NCBI RefSeq assembly: GCF_026250525.1 | Contig: NZ_CP111062.1 | Location: 1 to 64,000, forward strand | Direction of reading: 5' to 3' | Source: Chondrinema litorale | Lineage (GTDB): Bacteria; Bacteroidota; Bacteroidia; Cytophagales; Flammeovirgaceae | DNA length: 64,000 nucleotides | In this document: piece after piece, positions 9,737 through 19,077 of the stretch | How positions within the stretch are numbered: position 1 is the stretch's first letter | Layout: the number at the start of each line of letters is the position of its first letter | The notes under the pieces: model-generated | The model's database searches: none | What the model was told of the DNA's origin: nothing | The model's input: only the letters and a program-made list of their open reading frames with translations | Position numbers and translations under genes: made by a program

Positions 9737-11788
9737 TTATATAAAGTTTCTTTCGGTTCCATATATTCCATTAGTGTTAATCATAAAGCGTTTCTCAGAA
9801 TATGTGCTGTGTAAGCCTAATAGTTGTTTGCGTAATATTTGCTGCTCGTTGGCAAATAATATAGCACTTCTATTATTTCCACTATCTAAAAGTTGAGTTA
9901 ATGTTTTCTTAAATGCTTCTGAAGGGTTCTGTCGTTGTTTATTATCTAAAAAACGATTACCACCACCAATAAAAGGCATAGTCAAAATTTCGTATTGTAT
10001 ATCGTTATTTTTACTATCTAAAATACCACCTACTACCAATGTGACATTCCCCTGTTTATCCTCTATCCGTTCAATTATTTCCTTATGCATAAGTAGCCAC
10101 TCTATACTATATTCGGTTTCTAAACCATCTTCTTCCATATCTTTTACTTGTACTGTAGGTATTGCATTTCTAAAAGTGAGATAGGTTTTAAGATAATTAT
10201 CCCACCAATTTTGCCAAGGGATACTTTCTGACTTAAATTGTTTTACTAATTGCTGTATTTTTATATCAATACTATAAAAATACTTATACCTCTGTTGTGC
10301 AGTAGGTGGTAGTCTATCTGTAACAACTAACTCTTTAAATATTTGAGATGCTTCATAATTATTATTGACGATAAAGTTTTTTTTAATAGCAAAAAGATAT
10401 TCCCCATATAATAAAGGTACTTTTTCTATATAAAATTGAGGATCATCTAAGCTCTCTTTTAAGTATTCTACTAATTTTGTGTAGCTTATATTTGAAGTTT
10501 TTGCTAGATCAAAATTATTATTTTGAAATGCTTTTAAAAACTTACTATAACATGCTTTAAGTGTTCGTTTTCTAGATTTTTGCAAAGCATCATAAACTAA
10601 AATAACTTGTCCACTTTTACCACCTCTGGCATATCTTCCCAAACGCTGAATACAACTCCGACTATTAAAACCAGTTTGCATAATACCGAAGTCTACTCCA
10701 AAGTTTGCTCCGACTTCAACCTTACTTGTAGCCAAAATGACTGGTTTATTTTTACTGGGTTTCTGATGATAGCCAGAGATTTCTTCGATATTTTCATTAC
10801 CAAATAAAGAAGCGATATTTAACTTAAGTTTCTTTAAATTAGCTAGCGAATTAAATATAATTAATACTCGTTTTTGATTATTAATGATTTTTTTAATTTC
10901 ATCTTTATAATTTAAAATAACATTGAAAAAATCCTTATCCAATATAACATCTAATCTTACCTTTCCTTTTATTTTTCGTGCATATGATACATCTGAGCTA
11001 ATTTGCTCCTCCAAAATAGTAAAATGTTTTTTTGACACACTCTTACTTTCTTTTAAGCAGTCTAGTATGTTTTTATACCTTATGCCTTCAGAGCTTAAAA
11101 TGGCTTCTAATTTTCTTTCTGGAGTAGCAGAAACAAACAGAAAACGTGCAGAATCCACAATAAAAAATTCTCGTAGCTTAACCAGTGTGAGTATATTAGC
11201 TATTTGTTCTTCATCATATAAATGAAACTCATCAAAAACAAAATAATCAAACTTTTCGAGCAAACTAATAATAGATTTTCCACCTGAATTTTTATGCTTT
11301 AATTGTCTTTTAATATTGCTGTCATACCCACCATGCATGGCATAATTTAAAATATCTGGATTTGTAATTACAATATCAGATTTAGCAGCAGTTTCAATGC
11401 AGTACATCCATCTTTGGTAACTGCCTTTTTTGTCTGCTTGATCAAGAGTATTCCCAGTAAGCTTACTAATTTCTAATTGATGAAATGTAGCAGAAAAATT
11501 TTCATGAAGCTCATCAATAAGAGTATTGGTAGGTAATACTAATAGTCCTTTTTTCTTATCTAATTTATTAGCAGCTTTCAATACAGGAAATACAAAACTA
11601 TATGATTTTCCTGTACCTGTAGGTGCATAAAAAAAAGTGAAGAGTGGTAAATGATCAAAATGATCTCGCATTACTTTTTGAGAGTAATGCATATAGTATT
11701 CTTCAATGCCATCTCTAGTATAAAATTTTTCTTTGATATCTGTTAATTTTACAAATTGCTCATCAATATGGATTTGTATCTTTTTCAT
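9737..11788 (-). CDS. cas3: Type I-D Cas3 helicase (no HD domain)
   Basis: 683 residues of superfamily 2 helicase only. Walker A is FYAPTGTGKSYS (K61), the Walker B box is the variant DEFH (D185-H188), motif III is VSATPE, and motif VI is CIQRLGRYARGG. There is no HD nuclease domain; in type I-D the HD sits on Cas10d instead, and that is the case here. Cas3 is recruited to the Cascade R-loop and unwinds target DNA. The gene overlaps nothing but is spaced only 5 bp after csc1 and 2 bp before cas4, inside one leftward operon. Confidence 0.92.
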   Translation of the reverse strand: MKKIQIHIDEQFVKLTDIKEKFYTRDGIEEYYMHYSQKVMRDHFDHLPLFTFFYAPTGTGKSYSFVFPVLKAANKLDKKKGLLVLPTNTLIDELHENFSATFHQLEISKLTGNTLDQADKKGSYQRWMYCIETAAKSDIVITNPDILNYAMHGGYDSNIKRQLKHKNSGGKSIISLLEKFDYFVFDEFHLYDEEQIANILTLVKLREFFIVDSARFLFVSATPERKLEAILSSEGIRYKNILDCLKESKSVSKKHFTILEEQISSDVSYARKIKGKVRLDVILDKDFFNVILNYKDEIKKIINNQKRVLIIFNSLANLKKLKLNIASLFGNENIEEISGYHQKPSKNKPVILATSKVEVGANFGVDFGIMQTGFNSRSCIQRLGRYARGGKSGQVILVYDALQKSRKRTLKACYSKFLKAFQNNNFDLAKTSNISYTKLVEYLKESLDDPQFYIEKVPLLYGEYLFAIKKNFIVNNNYEASQIFKELVVTDRLPPTAQQRYKYFYSIDIKIQQLVKQFKSESIPWQNWWDNYLKTYLTFRNAIPTVQVKDMEEDGLETEYSIEWLLMHKEIIERIEDKQGNVTLVVGGILDSKNNDIQYEILTMPFIGGGNRFLDNKQRQNPSEAFKKTLTQLLDSGNNRSAILFANEQQILRKQLLGLHSTYSEKRFMINTNGIYGTERNFI

Positions 11789-11793
11789 GATAT

Positions 11794-12450
11794 TTATTCT
11801 AAATTGGCAAAAGCATCAGCTAAAATTCGCTCAGCAATTGGTAAAGAGATATGTTTTAGAAGTACATATTGTTCTAATATATAAGCTCTTTCATAAGGTT
11901 CGTCTTGTATCCATTCAGCAGCTTTCTCTAAATTTTTATAAACTTGTTGTAAGGTGTATATATTAAGCCAAACATCTTTTTGATTTGGGATTTTTTCCTC
12001 TATTCTTAATAAAGTTTCTTTACCCGCACCAGCACGAATGGTTTGTGGAATATTAAGTTCTTTTTGACTAAAAATAAAACAACTAAAAGTACTACCCACT
12101 GCAATGCCTTGAGTATAAAAAAGGGTTTTGAATGGCGATTTACTACTTTTGATAATATTGTCAATATCAATATATCCATCTACATTAAACAAAGTATTAC
12201 GGGTATATACTTCAGTATGTTTATATTGGATAGGTTGAGCCACTGATACATAGAAACCCCAGTCTTTTATTTCTTCATATTCAGGTTTTTTGCGAAATGG
12301 AGGTGTTTCCCAATTTGTACATATTGTTCTTCTGAGTGCATAAGTCAATGCTAAATCACCTATAAATGGTGCTGTGTAGACTCCATTGGTATTTTCAGTA
12401 AAATAAAAAAGATGATTACATAAGGTAATTTCAATCGGATACACATACAT
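11794..12450 (-). CDS. csc1: Type I-D Cascade subunit Csc1 (Cas5 group)
   Basis: 218 residues. The start MYVYPIEITLCNHLFYFTEN and the GDLALTYALR segment resemble Csc1, the type I-D member of the Cas5 RAMP group. Csc1 caps the 5' handle of the crRNA in the I-D surveillance complex. Assignment rests on this resemblance plus its place between csc2 and cas3 in an otherwise clear I-D operon; Cas5-group proteins diverge quickly and few residues are diagnostic by eye. It follows csc2 by 26 bp and precedes cas3 by 5 bp. Confidence 0.85.
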   Translation of the reverse strand: MYVYPIEITLCNHLFYFTENTNGVYTAPFIGDLALTYALRRTICTNWETPPFRKKPEYEEIKDWGFYVSVAQPIQYKHTEVYTRNTLFNVDGYIDIDNIIKSSKSPFKTLFYTQGIAVGSTFSCFIFSQKELNIPQTIRAGAGKETLLRIEEKIPNQKDVWLNIYTLQQVYKNLEKAAEWIQDEPYERAYILEQYVLLKHISLPIAERILADAFANLE

Positions 12451-12476
12451 AAGTATTCATTTTGAGGAAGGAAAAA

Positions 12477-13409
12477 CTATTTTTTAATGACTTTAATTTC
12501 TTTTAAAAACTGATGGGCAAGTTTTTGAAAGTCTGCATAGGCCTTTTCCAAAGTATTATCTTGTTTGTTCCAAAGAGCTACTATTGTTTTAGTAATTTCT
12601 GAACCATCCAAATAGCCAGCTCCATAACCTGCTTGCATTTTTTCTATTATTATTTGTTGTACATTGGTAAAATTGGGTTCAGTTTCATTATTCCAATCTT
12701 TAGAAATGAGATAGCTATTTAAAGCAGGTTCGTGTCTGCCAAAACCAATGCCAATAATGTGGTTTTTCATATTTGCACCCGTAGTAGTACTTTGGGCGCC
12801 ATACCTATTTTCATAAATAACCGCAGATAATACATGAAATAACATAGCAGGAGTGGTGTTTTCTAAGGTTATAAAATGGGGAAATAATGTACCTGGCATA
12901 ACATATTGTACCTGAAATAAGGATTGTCTTAAACCTCCTTTCTCTTCATCATGCATAGTACCACTTTCACCTAAAGCATTATGTTGTAAAGTATCGGATA
13001 CATCTATCACTTCTTGAATGGAATAGCTCCAATCATAAATAGCTCTAGCTGGTAAACCAACTGCTTCCCCTGAAACGGTATCGCCAAAAGTAAGAGAATT
13101 TATATTGGCTAAGTGTTCACTTTTTTTAATAGCATTGTATCGTAAATCTTCTGAAATTGCATTGAAAACACGCGTTTGTTTTAGACCTCTTAATTTCTCT
13201 CTACTTTTTAATTTTCTAGCAGGTATTTCTACTACTTCTTTACCCGATGGCATTTTGTAACTCAATACTTCATCAGGAGAAGTACTTCTAATTATTAAGG
13301 GATTGATTACTTCTCGTAGAATGGCTACTTTAATATGACCTAATTGGTTAGTTTTAAGATTATTGATAAAATATTTCTGTTCAGAAATTTTATTAAAAAT
13401 ATTTTCCAT
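12477..13409 (-). CDS. csc2: Type I-D Cascade backbone subunit Csc2 (Cas7 group)
   Basis: 310 residues from the ATG at 13409. The frame stays open to 13514, but that would overlap cas10d by 59 bp and add a basic non-homologous extension, so the internal ATG (MENIFNKISEQ) is chosen; it leaves a 46-bp gap. Csc2 features include the LGHIKVAILREV strand, the long TSPDEV region, the GLPARAIYDWSYS segment and the glycine-rich stretch YGAQSTTTGANMKNHIIGIGF. Multiple Csc2 copies coat the crRNA guide in the type I-D complex. Position directly after cas10d is the usual I-D arrangement. Confidence 0.92.
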   Translation of the reverse strand: MENIFNKISEQKYFINNLKTNQLGHIKVAILREVINPLIIRSTSPDEVLSYKMPSGKEVVEIPARKLKSREKLRGLKQTRVFNAISEDLRYNAIKKSEHLANINSLTFGDTVSGEAVGLPARAIYDWSYSIQEVIDVSDTLQHNALGESGTMHDEEKGGLRQSLFQVQYVMPGTLFPHFITLENTTPAMLFHVLSAVIYENRYGAQSTTTGANMKNHIIGIGFGRHEPALNSYLISKDWNNETEPNFTNVQQIIIEKMQAGYGAGYLDGSEITKTIVALWNKQDNTLEKAYADFQKLAHQFLKEIKVIKK

Positions 13410-13455
13410 GTGGTTTTTAAAATTTAAAGTGTTTAGAAATAAAAATGGTAGGTAA

Positions 13456-16266
13456 TTATGCTTTTTTCTTTTCTTCAAAGTATTGAACAACTTTTTCTGA
13501 ATAAACAAAGGCAAACTGAGCTATCAGAATTTTTTCTTTGGTTTTAGCAGGTAGTTGTTTTTGCCATTTTTCTTGATAAATACCTGTATATAATTTTGTA
13601 GCAAAATCTCGGGAGGCTGTTCGCAAATGATTAAGAGAAACGAATTCTTTGAGACGGTAATTTTGGAATAACATACCCGCAATTATTTCAATACTTTCTT
13701 CCTCATCAGCTTTATCATGAATAGCTTGTCTTAAAGCATTTAAAGCAATTCTAATCATTCGGCTATCTTGTGAAGCATTTTTATTGTCTCTTTGGATGGA
13801 TAAAGCAATATTTGCCAATTCTTTGATAATACTCATGTTTTCAAAATATTTAGGTCTTAGTACTATTAATTCATTGATATCTTTTCTGATTTGACTTTTT
13901 AAAAATGAAGCTTTCACTTGCTTTTCTTTTATCTCTACTCGTTTTACATAATCTCTGTACAGTCTAAAAATATGATTTCTATCTCCTGCATAAGAAAGTA
14001 CATAACCAGAGTTGATGTTTTTCCCTACTTTTGCCAGTTGAATGAGTAATCTTATTTCATGATTAACCACCTTAATTTCCGAAAGACGTACTTCATGCCA
14101 ATTTAATTGGTGTGCAAATCGAGGAGCATTTTCATAATAAAATATCGCTTTATGTGGTCGATAATGTGCCATTATACTGGTTACATACATCCTAATACCC
14201 AAAGCTTGAGCAATACGTAAGTTTTTACTAATGAAATAAAACTGAGAAGCTATATCTTTTCCAATCTCTATTAGTTCATATTCATGATAATCTTGAGAGA
14301 GTGATGCCCCCTTATCCACGTTAATAGTTTGAAGAGAGTCATCTATCTCAATACCTCTACTAACAGCAATATCTTTCAGTAAGATGGTTTGTAGAGGTAA
14401 TCCAAAACCCCATTCGCAAAAATCTCGATAAATAGCTAAATTGGCTTCTGTGTTTTTTGAAAAGTACTTTTTCCTAATTTGGTTTTCTACTATCATACTA
14501 TCTCCTATTTTAGTTTTAGGAGAGGTAGTTAAATAGGAGGGGGCTTTGCGGGAAAATCCTCTGGCTTTCAAACCAAATGCTTTGGTTTCCTCGTATTTTT
14601 TGGTAGCTACAGAATTAGTAATAGCACAACGTTTTTCTGCTATAGGTATATGTAGGTTTCTTCCCCAAAGTGGTTCCAGATTTCCTGTGTAATACAAAAA
14701 ATGATTCATTAGCTCCAATATAGGACTGCTTTGTATGGTAGATGATACTTCAACAGGATTTAACTTATCCATTACTTCTGCTAGCAATAATTCCTTTATT
14801 TCCTGTGGGTCATCAACAATGTTATCTTCATGTAGAATATTCAATGCATAGCTGATGCTGAATAAGGTTTTTAATAGGTTGATGGGCGATTTTGTTATTG
14901 TTTGAAAGTAATTTACAATCTCTTTTGGAGATTGTAGTACGGTATCAGATACGTGCCACTTAAAACCTTCATATATGGCGTCCTCTTTATTAAAATAAGT
15001 ATCACAGTCAGTCTCCCATTCTTTAACCTTTTTAGCATTTAGCCATTTTAGCTTTTTTAAGCATACTATATCTCTAAATAGAAGTGCTTCTTCTGTTTTT
15101 AAATTGGTGAAAAATAATCTGATTTTATGTGATTTTTCATCTTCAATATAACTAACCCATTCATGTTCTTCAAAAGTTTCAAGTAATTGCTTGAGCATTT
15201 CAAATCCATTATTTTCATAGCTATTTGCGCTATTGGGAGCTATTGATAAAAATTTGTCGGCAGTATTATCCATCAATTTTTCCCATGTAATTTCATCTAA
15301 TGGTTTGGCATTTACAAAATCTAAATTGGCAGTTTGAAAGTCTATTTTTGAAAGCTGTACCACATCTATCTCCTCTTCATTTATTGCTGATTCAATAGCC
15401 TTTTGTTTTAAAGTGGGATTAAAAGCCTCTCCAAAAAACAAAACACTATTGTGTGTAACTCCTAGTATTTGCCTACCATTTATTTGTAAAACTTTAAATA
15501 TCCCAGTTAATGCTTGTTTGGTCAACATTTTATAAGGATTTTCCTGTATACACACATATTGGAGAGGCAAGCTAATAGATAAATCTGCTATTAATTCTTT
15601 GATATGCATATACATTTGCCTAATGTTTTGGTAACCATCTGCATAGGACTTGGTAGGTATTAATTGTTCCCCTTGTTTTTTATATTGTATTGCCCCTCCC
15701 ATAGAAGCCATTTTATCGGCAAATCGAACTAAAATGCTTAACCATTCTTTGACTGTTTTGGGTAATTGTTGTGAGCGTAAACTTGCTCCTAGTTCAGTTC
15801 TGTTTTCTGCTTTGAGGGCTACATATTGTATATCCCCCCAGTATTGATTTACACTCGGGAAAAAATGGTATATAGCTAATTTTTCATGCCATCTATCGGT
15901 ATTGTCTACAATGGCATTTATAGCATGTAACAAGGAGTATCCTTCTAGTAATTTATTAGCATCATGTAGTAAAAAACCTAAGCAAAATACTCTAAACCAA
16001 GTATCGACCTGTTCATCGTCTTCACAATTTTCTTGAATTAATATTTGCTCGAATATTTGCAAAGCGGGCAATAAACCTTGTAAAACATGTATATGATAAG
16101 GCATATCATAGCCATCATACACTATGTTATCTGTATCAAATTTTCCTTTTGCTTCTTTAATACCAAAGACTGATATCACTTTATTAAAAGGGCCATCAAA
16201 AAAGGATTCAAGTACAGTTTGGGTAATACCAAGCTGATACATTCCTTGTGGAATTGCATATTTCAT
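13456..16266 (-). CDS. cas10d: Type I-D large subunit and HD nuclease Cas10d (Csc3)
   Basis: 936 residues. The N-terminal HD nuclease site is clear: H60 in YHIHVLQG and H101-D102 in LGFLLHDANKL. This domain cuts target DNA in type I-D, replacing the HD normally fused to Cas3. The central and C-terminal part is Cas10-like in length and context, but I see no intact GGDD motif, so cyclic oligoadenylate synthesis is not expected. This agrees with known type I-D proteins. It lies 32 bp after cas6 and 46 bp before csc2. Presence of this subunit with Csc1 and Csc2 defines the locus as I-D rather than I-B or III. Confidence 0.93.
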   Translation of the reverse strand: MKYAIPQGMYQLGITQTVLESFFDGPFNKVISVFGIKEAKGKFDTDNIVYDGYDMPYHIHVLQGLLPALQIFEQILIQENCEDDEQVDTWFRVFCLGFLLHDANKLLEGYSLLHAINAIVDNTDRWHEKLAIYHFFPSVNQYWGDIQYVALKAENRTELGASLRSQQLPKTVKEWLSILVRFADKMASMGGAIQYKKQGEQLIPTKSYADGYQNIRQMYMHIKELIADLSISLPLQYVCIQENPYKMLTKQALTGIFKVLQINGRQILGVTHNSVLFFGEAFNPTLKQKAIESAINEEEIDVVQLSKIDFQTANLDFVNAKPLDEITWEKLMDNTADKFLSIAPNSANSYENNGFEMLKQLLETFEEHEWVSYIEDEKSHKIRLFFTNLKTEEALLFRDIVCLKKLKWLNAKKVKEWETDCDTYFNKEDAIYEGFKWHVSDTVLQSPKEIVNYFQTITKSPINLLKTLFSISYALNILHEDNIVDDPQEIKELLLAEVMDKLNPVEVSSTIQSSPILELMNHFLYYTGNLEPLWGRNLHIPIAEKRCAITNSVATKKYEETKAFGLKARGFSRKAPSYLTTSPKTKIGDSMIVENQIRKKYFSKNTEANLAIYRDFCEWGFGLPLQTILLKDIAVSRGIEIDDSLQTINVDKGASLSQDYHEYELIEIGKDIASQFYFISKNLRIAQALGIRMYVTSIMAHYRPHKAIFYYENAPRFAHQLNWHEVRLSEIKVVNHEIRLLIQLAKVGKNINSGYVLSYAGDRNHIFRLYRDYVKRVEIKEKQVKASFLKSQIRKDINELIVLRPKYFENMSIIKELANIALSIQRDNKNASQDSRMIRIALNALRQAIHDKADEEESIEIIAGMLFQNYRLKEFVSLNHLRTASRDFATKLYTGIYQEKWQKQLPAKTKEKILIAQFAFVYSEKVVQYFEEKKKA

Positions 16267-16298
16267 AAATCAGAAATTTATATATTTTGTACTGATAT

Positions 16299-17099
16299 TT
16301 ATTTTGCAAAATATTTTTCAGGTAAAGTATCTAAATAACCAAACCCTTGAGATGTGCTTTCTAAAAAGCCTCCAAAATAAATCATTTTGTGTACTTCAAT
16401 CGGAACTGTAAGTTGAAAGTTATATTCATAACCTTTAATTCCTGCTTTACCCTGTCTAAAAAATATTTTTTTTTCTTTTAATTTATCTCCAATTATCTTA
16501 AAAGATAAATCTTCTATACCTTCTTCTAAACCTTCCCTCGCATTTCCAAAACGATATAATAGTTCTGTTCTCCTCAGTAAATGCTGTTGAAGTTTATCAA
16601 TAAAAATAGAATCTTTAGGGTTTAAAACTTTTTTTTCATTTTCACCTTTGGATTTTGTTGTAAGAGCACTGGGAGTGCGCAATTGATAATTCATCGTAGT
16701 GAAAAATTTAGGAGGTTTCATCCTTTTTTCTTTAATTATTTTAAAGCTTTTTTCTCCAAAATTATCAGTAATTGTAAAAGTATCATCCAGTAAAGTTGCT
16801 TTATCAAATGCTTTGGCAATTGAAGGAATATAAAATCGAATATCTAATATAAAATCATAGCCTACCGCCTTGATATACGCTTTGTTATATTCTGCTTTTA
16901 CAGCTCTTATTCGTGCTATACTAAGCTTCGCCTTATGATTATTATTATAAAGTTCACCTTCATCGTGCCATTTTTTTCCTAATATCTTATTTCCTTGAGA
17001 AACTTTAAAGTTTACTAAGGAACCAATTTGAGTACCTATATTATAAGATACTTTAACATCAGGCACTTTACACCTAATGAGATATTGTTTATGTATCAT
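16299..17099 (-). CDS. cas6: CRISPR RNA endonuclease Cas6 (type I-D)
   Basis: 266 residues. The C-terminus has the Cas6 glycine-rich loop, GGFLESTSQGFGYLDTLP, and the N-terminal beta strand (KQYLIRCKVPDV) fits a RAMP fold. Cas6 cuts the repeat on the 3' side of its hairpin to release crRNAs with an 8-nt 5' handle. Here it is the first effector gene in the leftward operon, 32 bp ahead of cas10d and 179 bp after the WYL regulator. The catalytic histidine cannot be fixed by eye in this family. Cas6 at the head of a I-D operon differs from common cyanobacterial orders, in which it follows csc1. Confidence 0.88.
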   Translation of the reverse strand: MIHKQYLIRCKVPDVKVSYNIGTQIGSLVNFKVSQGNKILGKKWHDEGELYNNNHKAKLSIARIRAVKAEYNKAYIKAVGYDFILDIRFYIPSIAKAFDKATLLDDTFTITDNFGEKSFKIIKEKRMKPPKFFTTMNYQLRTPSALTTKSKGENEKKVLNPKDSIFIDKLQQHLLRRTELLYRFGNAREGLEEGIEDLSFKIIGDKLKEKKIFFRQGKAGIKGYEYNFQLTVPIEVHKMIYFGGFLESTSQGFGYLDTLPEKYFAK

Positions 17100-17278
17100 C
17101 TCAAAATGTTTTGATTATTAAAAATATGATAATATTTGAGAGGCCTTCAACTAATTGTTTATACTAATAATTTGTTAAAGCTAATATAGTTACTCTCTTA
17201 ATATAAATCAATACAATTGCAGCCAAAAAAAGATGAAAACTTTAATATATTAGAATTTTTAACGTGCTACGTTTTTTT

Positions 17279-18034
17279 CTATGAAAAATAGTAAGCTTTT
17301 TTAGTTTCTGTTTTTATATGTTCCAATAGTGAAATGGGTTTTATGTCTATGATATGCCCTGGCATACCCAAAATATACCTTCCAACACCCCAAAAACTAG
17401 TTACGAATGCTTGAAATTTGAAAGGAAAATCTTTATTAGAAGATGGAAATATATTTTTAAAACTCTCTGGATAAGTTTCTTTAATAAGATGACAAGCTAA
17501 ATCAGTCAATAGAAAACTTACTTCTATGAATTCTTTACCTGTAGAACCAAATACATCTATTTTGGGATCAATATGTCTATATTTATCTACAGGAGTTTCG
17601 GAATTTTCTAATTTTCCTATTCTAGAAAGTTTAAATTGTTTATGCTGATAGTCTGCGACATCAAACACCCAGATACGTCTGTTGTTATCGAACAATTTTA
17701 CAGGTTCGACTTTAAACGTTTCAACATTTCCTTTTGAATCAGAATATTCTTTTATATAAATGCATTTTTGTTTTCTAATCGATTCTTTTAAAACATCAAT
17801 AATTTGAAGCTCTTTTGTTGTCATATTGAAAGTAGCTAGTAATTGTTCTTTACGAATCCTTCTGAAACCAACTTTATCTTTAATTACTTCAATACCAGCT
17901 TTCTCTATTCCTCTAATGTTTTGATATATTCTATTAGGACTTAAATCTAAGTCTTTTGTCAAAGTATCGATTGATGCACCATTTTCTTGTGATAATATCC
18001 TCAACAGGGAAATAATTTTTTCAATATATGTCAT
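17279..18034 (-). CDS. WYL-domain transcriptional regulator of the cas locus
   Basis: 251 residues from the ATG at 18034 (two codons after an in-frame TTG). Residues about 3-60 form a winged helix-turn-helix (SIDTLTKDLDLSPNRIYQNI). The rest is a WYL-type domain (ESIRKQKCIYIKEYSDSKG, FKVEPVKLF, RRIWVFDVADYQHKQFKLSRIGKL). WYL proteins are ligand-sensing regulators that often sit beside CRISPR and other defence genes, and several repress cas operons. It is oriented with the cas genes, 179 bp upstream of cas6, so it could be the operon's first gene or an independent repressor acting in that gap. Which applies is not visible. Confidence 0.88.
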   Translation of the reverse strand: MTYIEKIISLLRILSQENGASIDTLTKDLDLSPNRIYQNIRGIEKAGIEVIKDKVGFRRIRKEQLLATFNMTTKELQIIDVLKESIRKQKCIYIKEYSDSKGNVETFKVEPVKLFDNNRRIWVFDVADYQHKQFKLSRIGKLENSETPVDKYRHIDPKIDVFGSTGKEFIEVSFLLTDLACHLIKETYPESFKNIFPSSNKDFPFKFQAFVTSFWGVGRYILGMPGHIIDIKPISLLEHIKTETKKAYYFS

Positions 18035-18139
18035 AATCAAATTTATCTACTTATCATATCTCATCTAAATTAATTGAAATTAAATTAGATATCATTTTTT
18101 ACGTTCTCATTCTATATAAAACAAACAATTCTAATAGAT

Positions 18140-18913
18140 ATGAACGATTTTGTTGCTGATTTAAAATCAATTTTTGAAGCATTTCAAGAAGAAAATAAGA
18201 GCAGATGGAATTCACTTATAGAAAGAGCAAATGAAAATACATTAGATAAACCTGAGACACACTTTTGCAGTAAATCGCAACCCTACTTTTATTCTGGAAA
18301 ATTAATTGATAGGAAATCATTAAAATTATTAAAAGGTGTAAAATACTTGATCATCACAATGAACCCTGCATTAATAGGAGACAAGGATTGTAGGGACTCA
18401 GCACCTTATGATATTCTAACAGAATCACTTAATGACTTTATTGAAAGGCAAAATAAATGGTTTGAAGAATTTGCAGATCAAAGGAGTACTTCCATGATTT
18501 ATAATTTTAGCAATAAGTCTTTAAAATTTTTAAATGGTGAAGATGAAGAATGTGAAGGAGTAAGATATGGATATTTAAGAAAATATGCTGTTGTTGTAGA
18601 TTGGTTTCCATTTTACAGTAAGAATTTTGTGCTTAAAAAAGTTAATGACTTACCAGATGAAAGGTTAAGATTAATTTTATCTTTAGCAAAAGAGCTCAAA
18701 ACTAACAAAATCATTGCTTTAGGTTCTGATATCAAGAATTCATTAGATCTTCTCATGAAAAAAACTTCAGCAAATGAAGAATTCTCAAAATATAGATTGG
18801 ATAAATATGTATTTGAAGGAATGACAGTGTACAGTTATTTGGTAGGGTATAAATCTGATGATTATTTTAAAAATGTAGCAAGACTAATCAACAAAGATTG
18901 CCAAAATGAGTAA
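18140..18913 (+). CDS. Unknown protein; faint uracil-DNA-glycosylase-like pattern
   Basis: 257 residues, soluble, no signal peptide. I do not recognise the family with confidence. Three hydrophobic strands are spaced as in the uracil-DNA glycosylase superfamily: YLIITMNPALIG (about residues 73-84), YAVVVDWFPFYSKNF (about 152-166) and IIALGSDIKNSLDLL (about 191-205). The catalytic residues of that family cannot be matched securely, so this is only a lead. It is divergent from the WYL gene (promoters share 18035-18139) and starts the rightward part of the defence-like island. Codon use is like its neighbours. Confidence 0.6.
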   Translation: MNDFVADLKSIFEAFQEENKSRWNSLIERANENTLDKPETHFCSKSQPYFYSGKLIDRKSLKLLKGVKYLIITMNPALIGDKDCRDSAPYDILTESLNDFIERQNKWFEEFADQRSTSMIYNFSNKSLKFLNGEDEECEGVRYGYLRKYAVVVDWFPFYSKNFVLKKVNDLPDERLRLILSLAKELKTNKIIALGSDIKNSLDLLMKKTSANEEFSKYRLDKYVFEGMTVYSYLVGYKSDDYFKNVARLINKDCQNE

Positions 18914-19077
18914 TTGGGTTATTTCGTCCTTTTTTTAAGGCTATATTGTTTACTTGAGATTTCGATAATATGAATTAATTACCCGAAAGTCACAGACATA
19001 TTTAGATATATATATGTCGTTAAAATTAGTTGATGTAATAACTATAAAATAATAAGTTTATTAAAAGCATATTTATA

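Noticed and set aside
12477..13514. Csc2 start at 13514
   Set aside because: It would overlap cas10d by 59 bp and add a basic lead peptide that does not resemble the family; ATG 13409 gives the expected start.
7931..17099. Type I-B or type III assignment of the CRISPR locus
   Set aside because: I-B lacks a Cas10-like HD subunit and has HD on Cas3; type III lacks a Cas3 helicase. The HD-less Cas3 with Cas10d, Csc1 and Csc2 fits only I-D.
17259..17277. Hairpin AACGT-GCT-ACGTT followed by T on the plus strand
   Set aside because: Stem of only 5 bp, and no rightward gene precedes it; for the leftward WYL gene it has no T-tract, so it is not a supported terminator.
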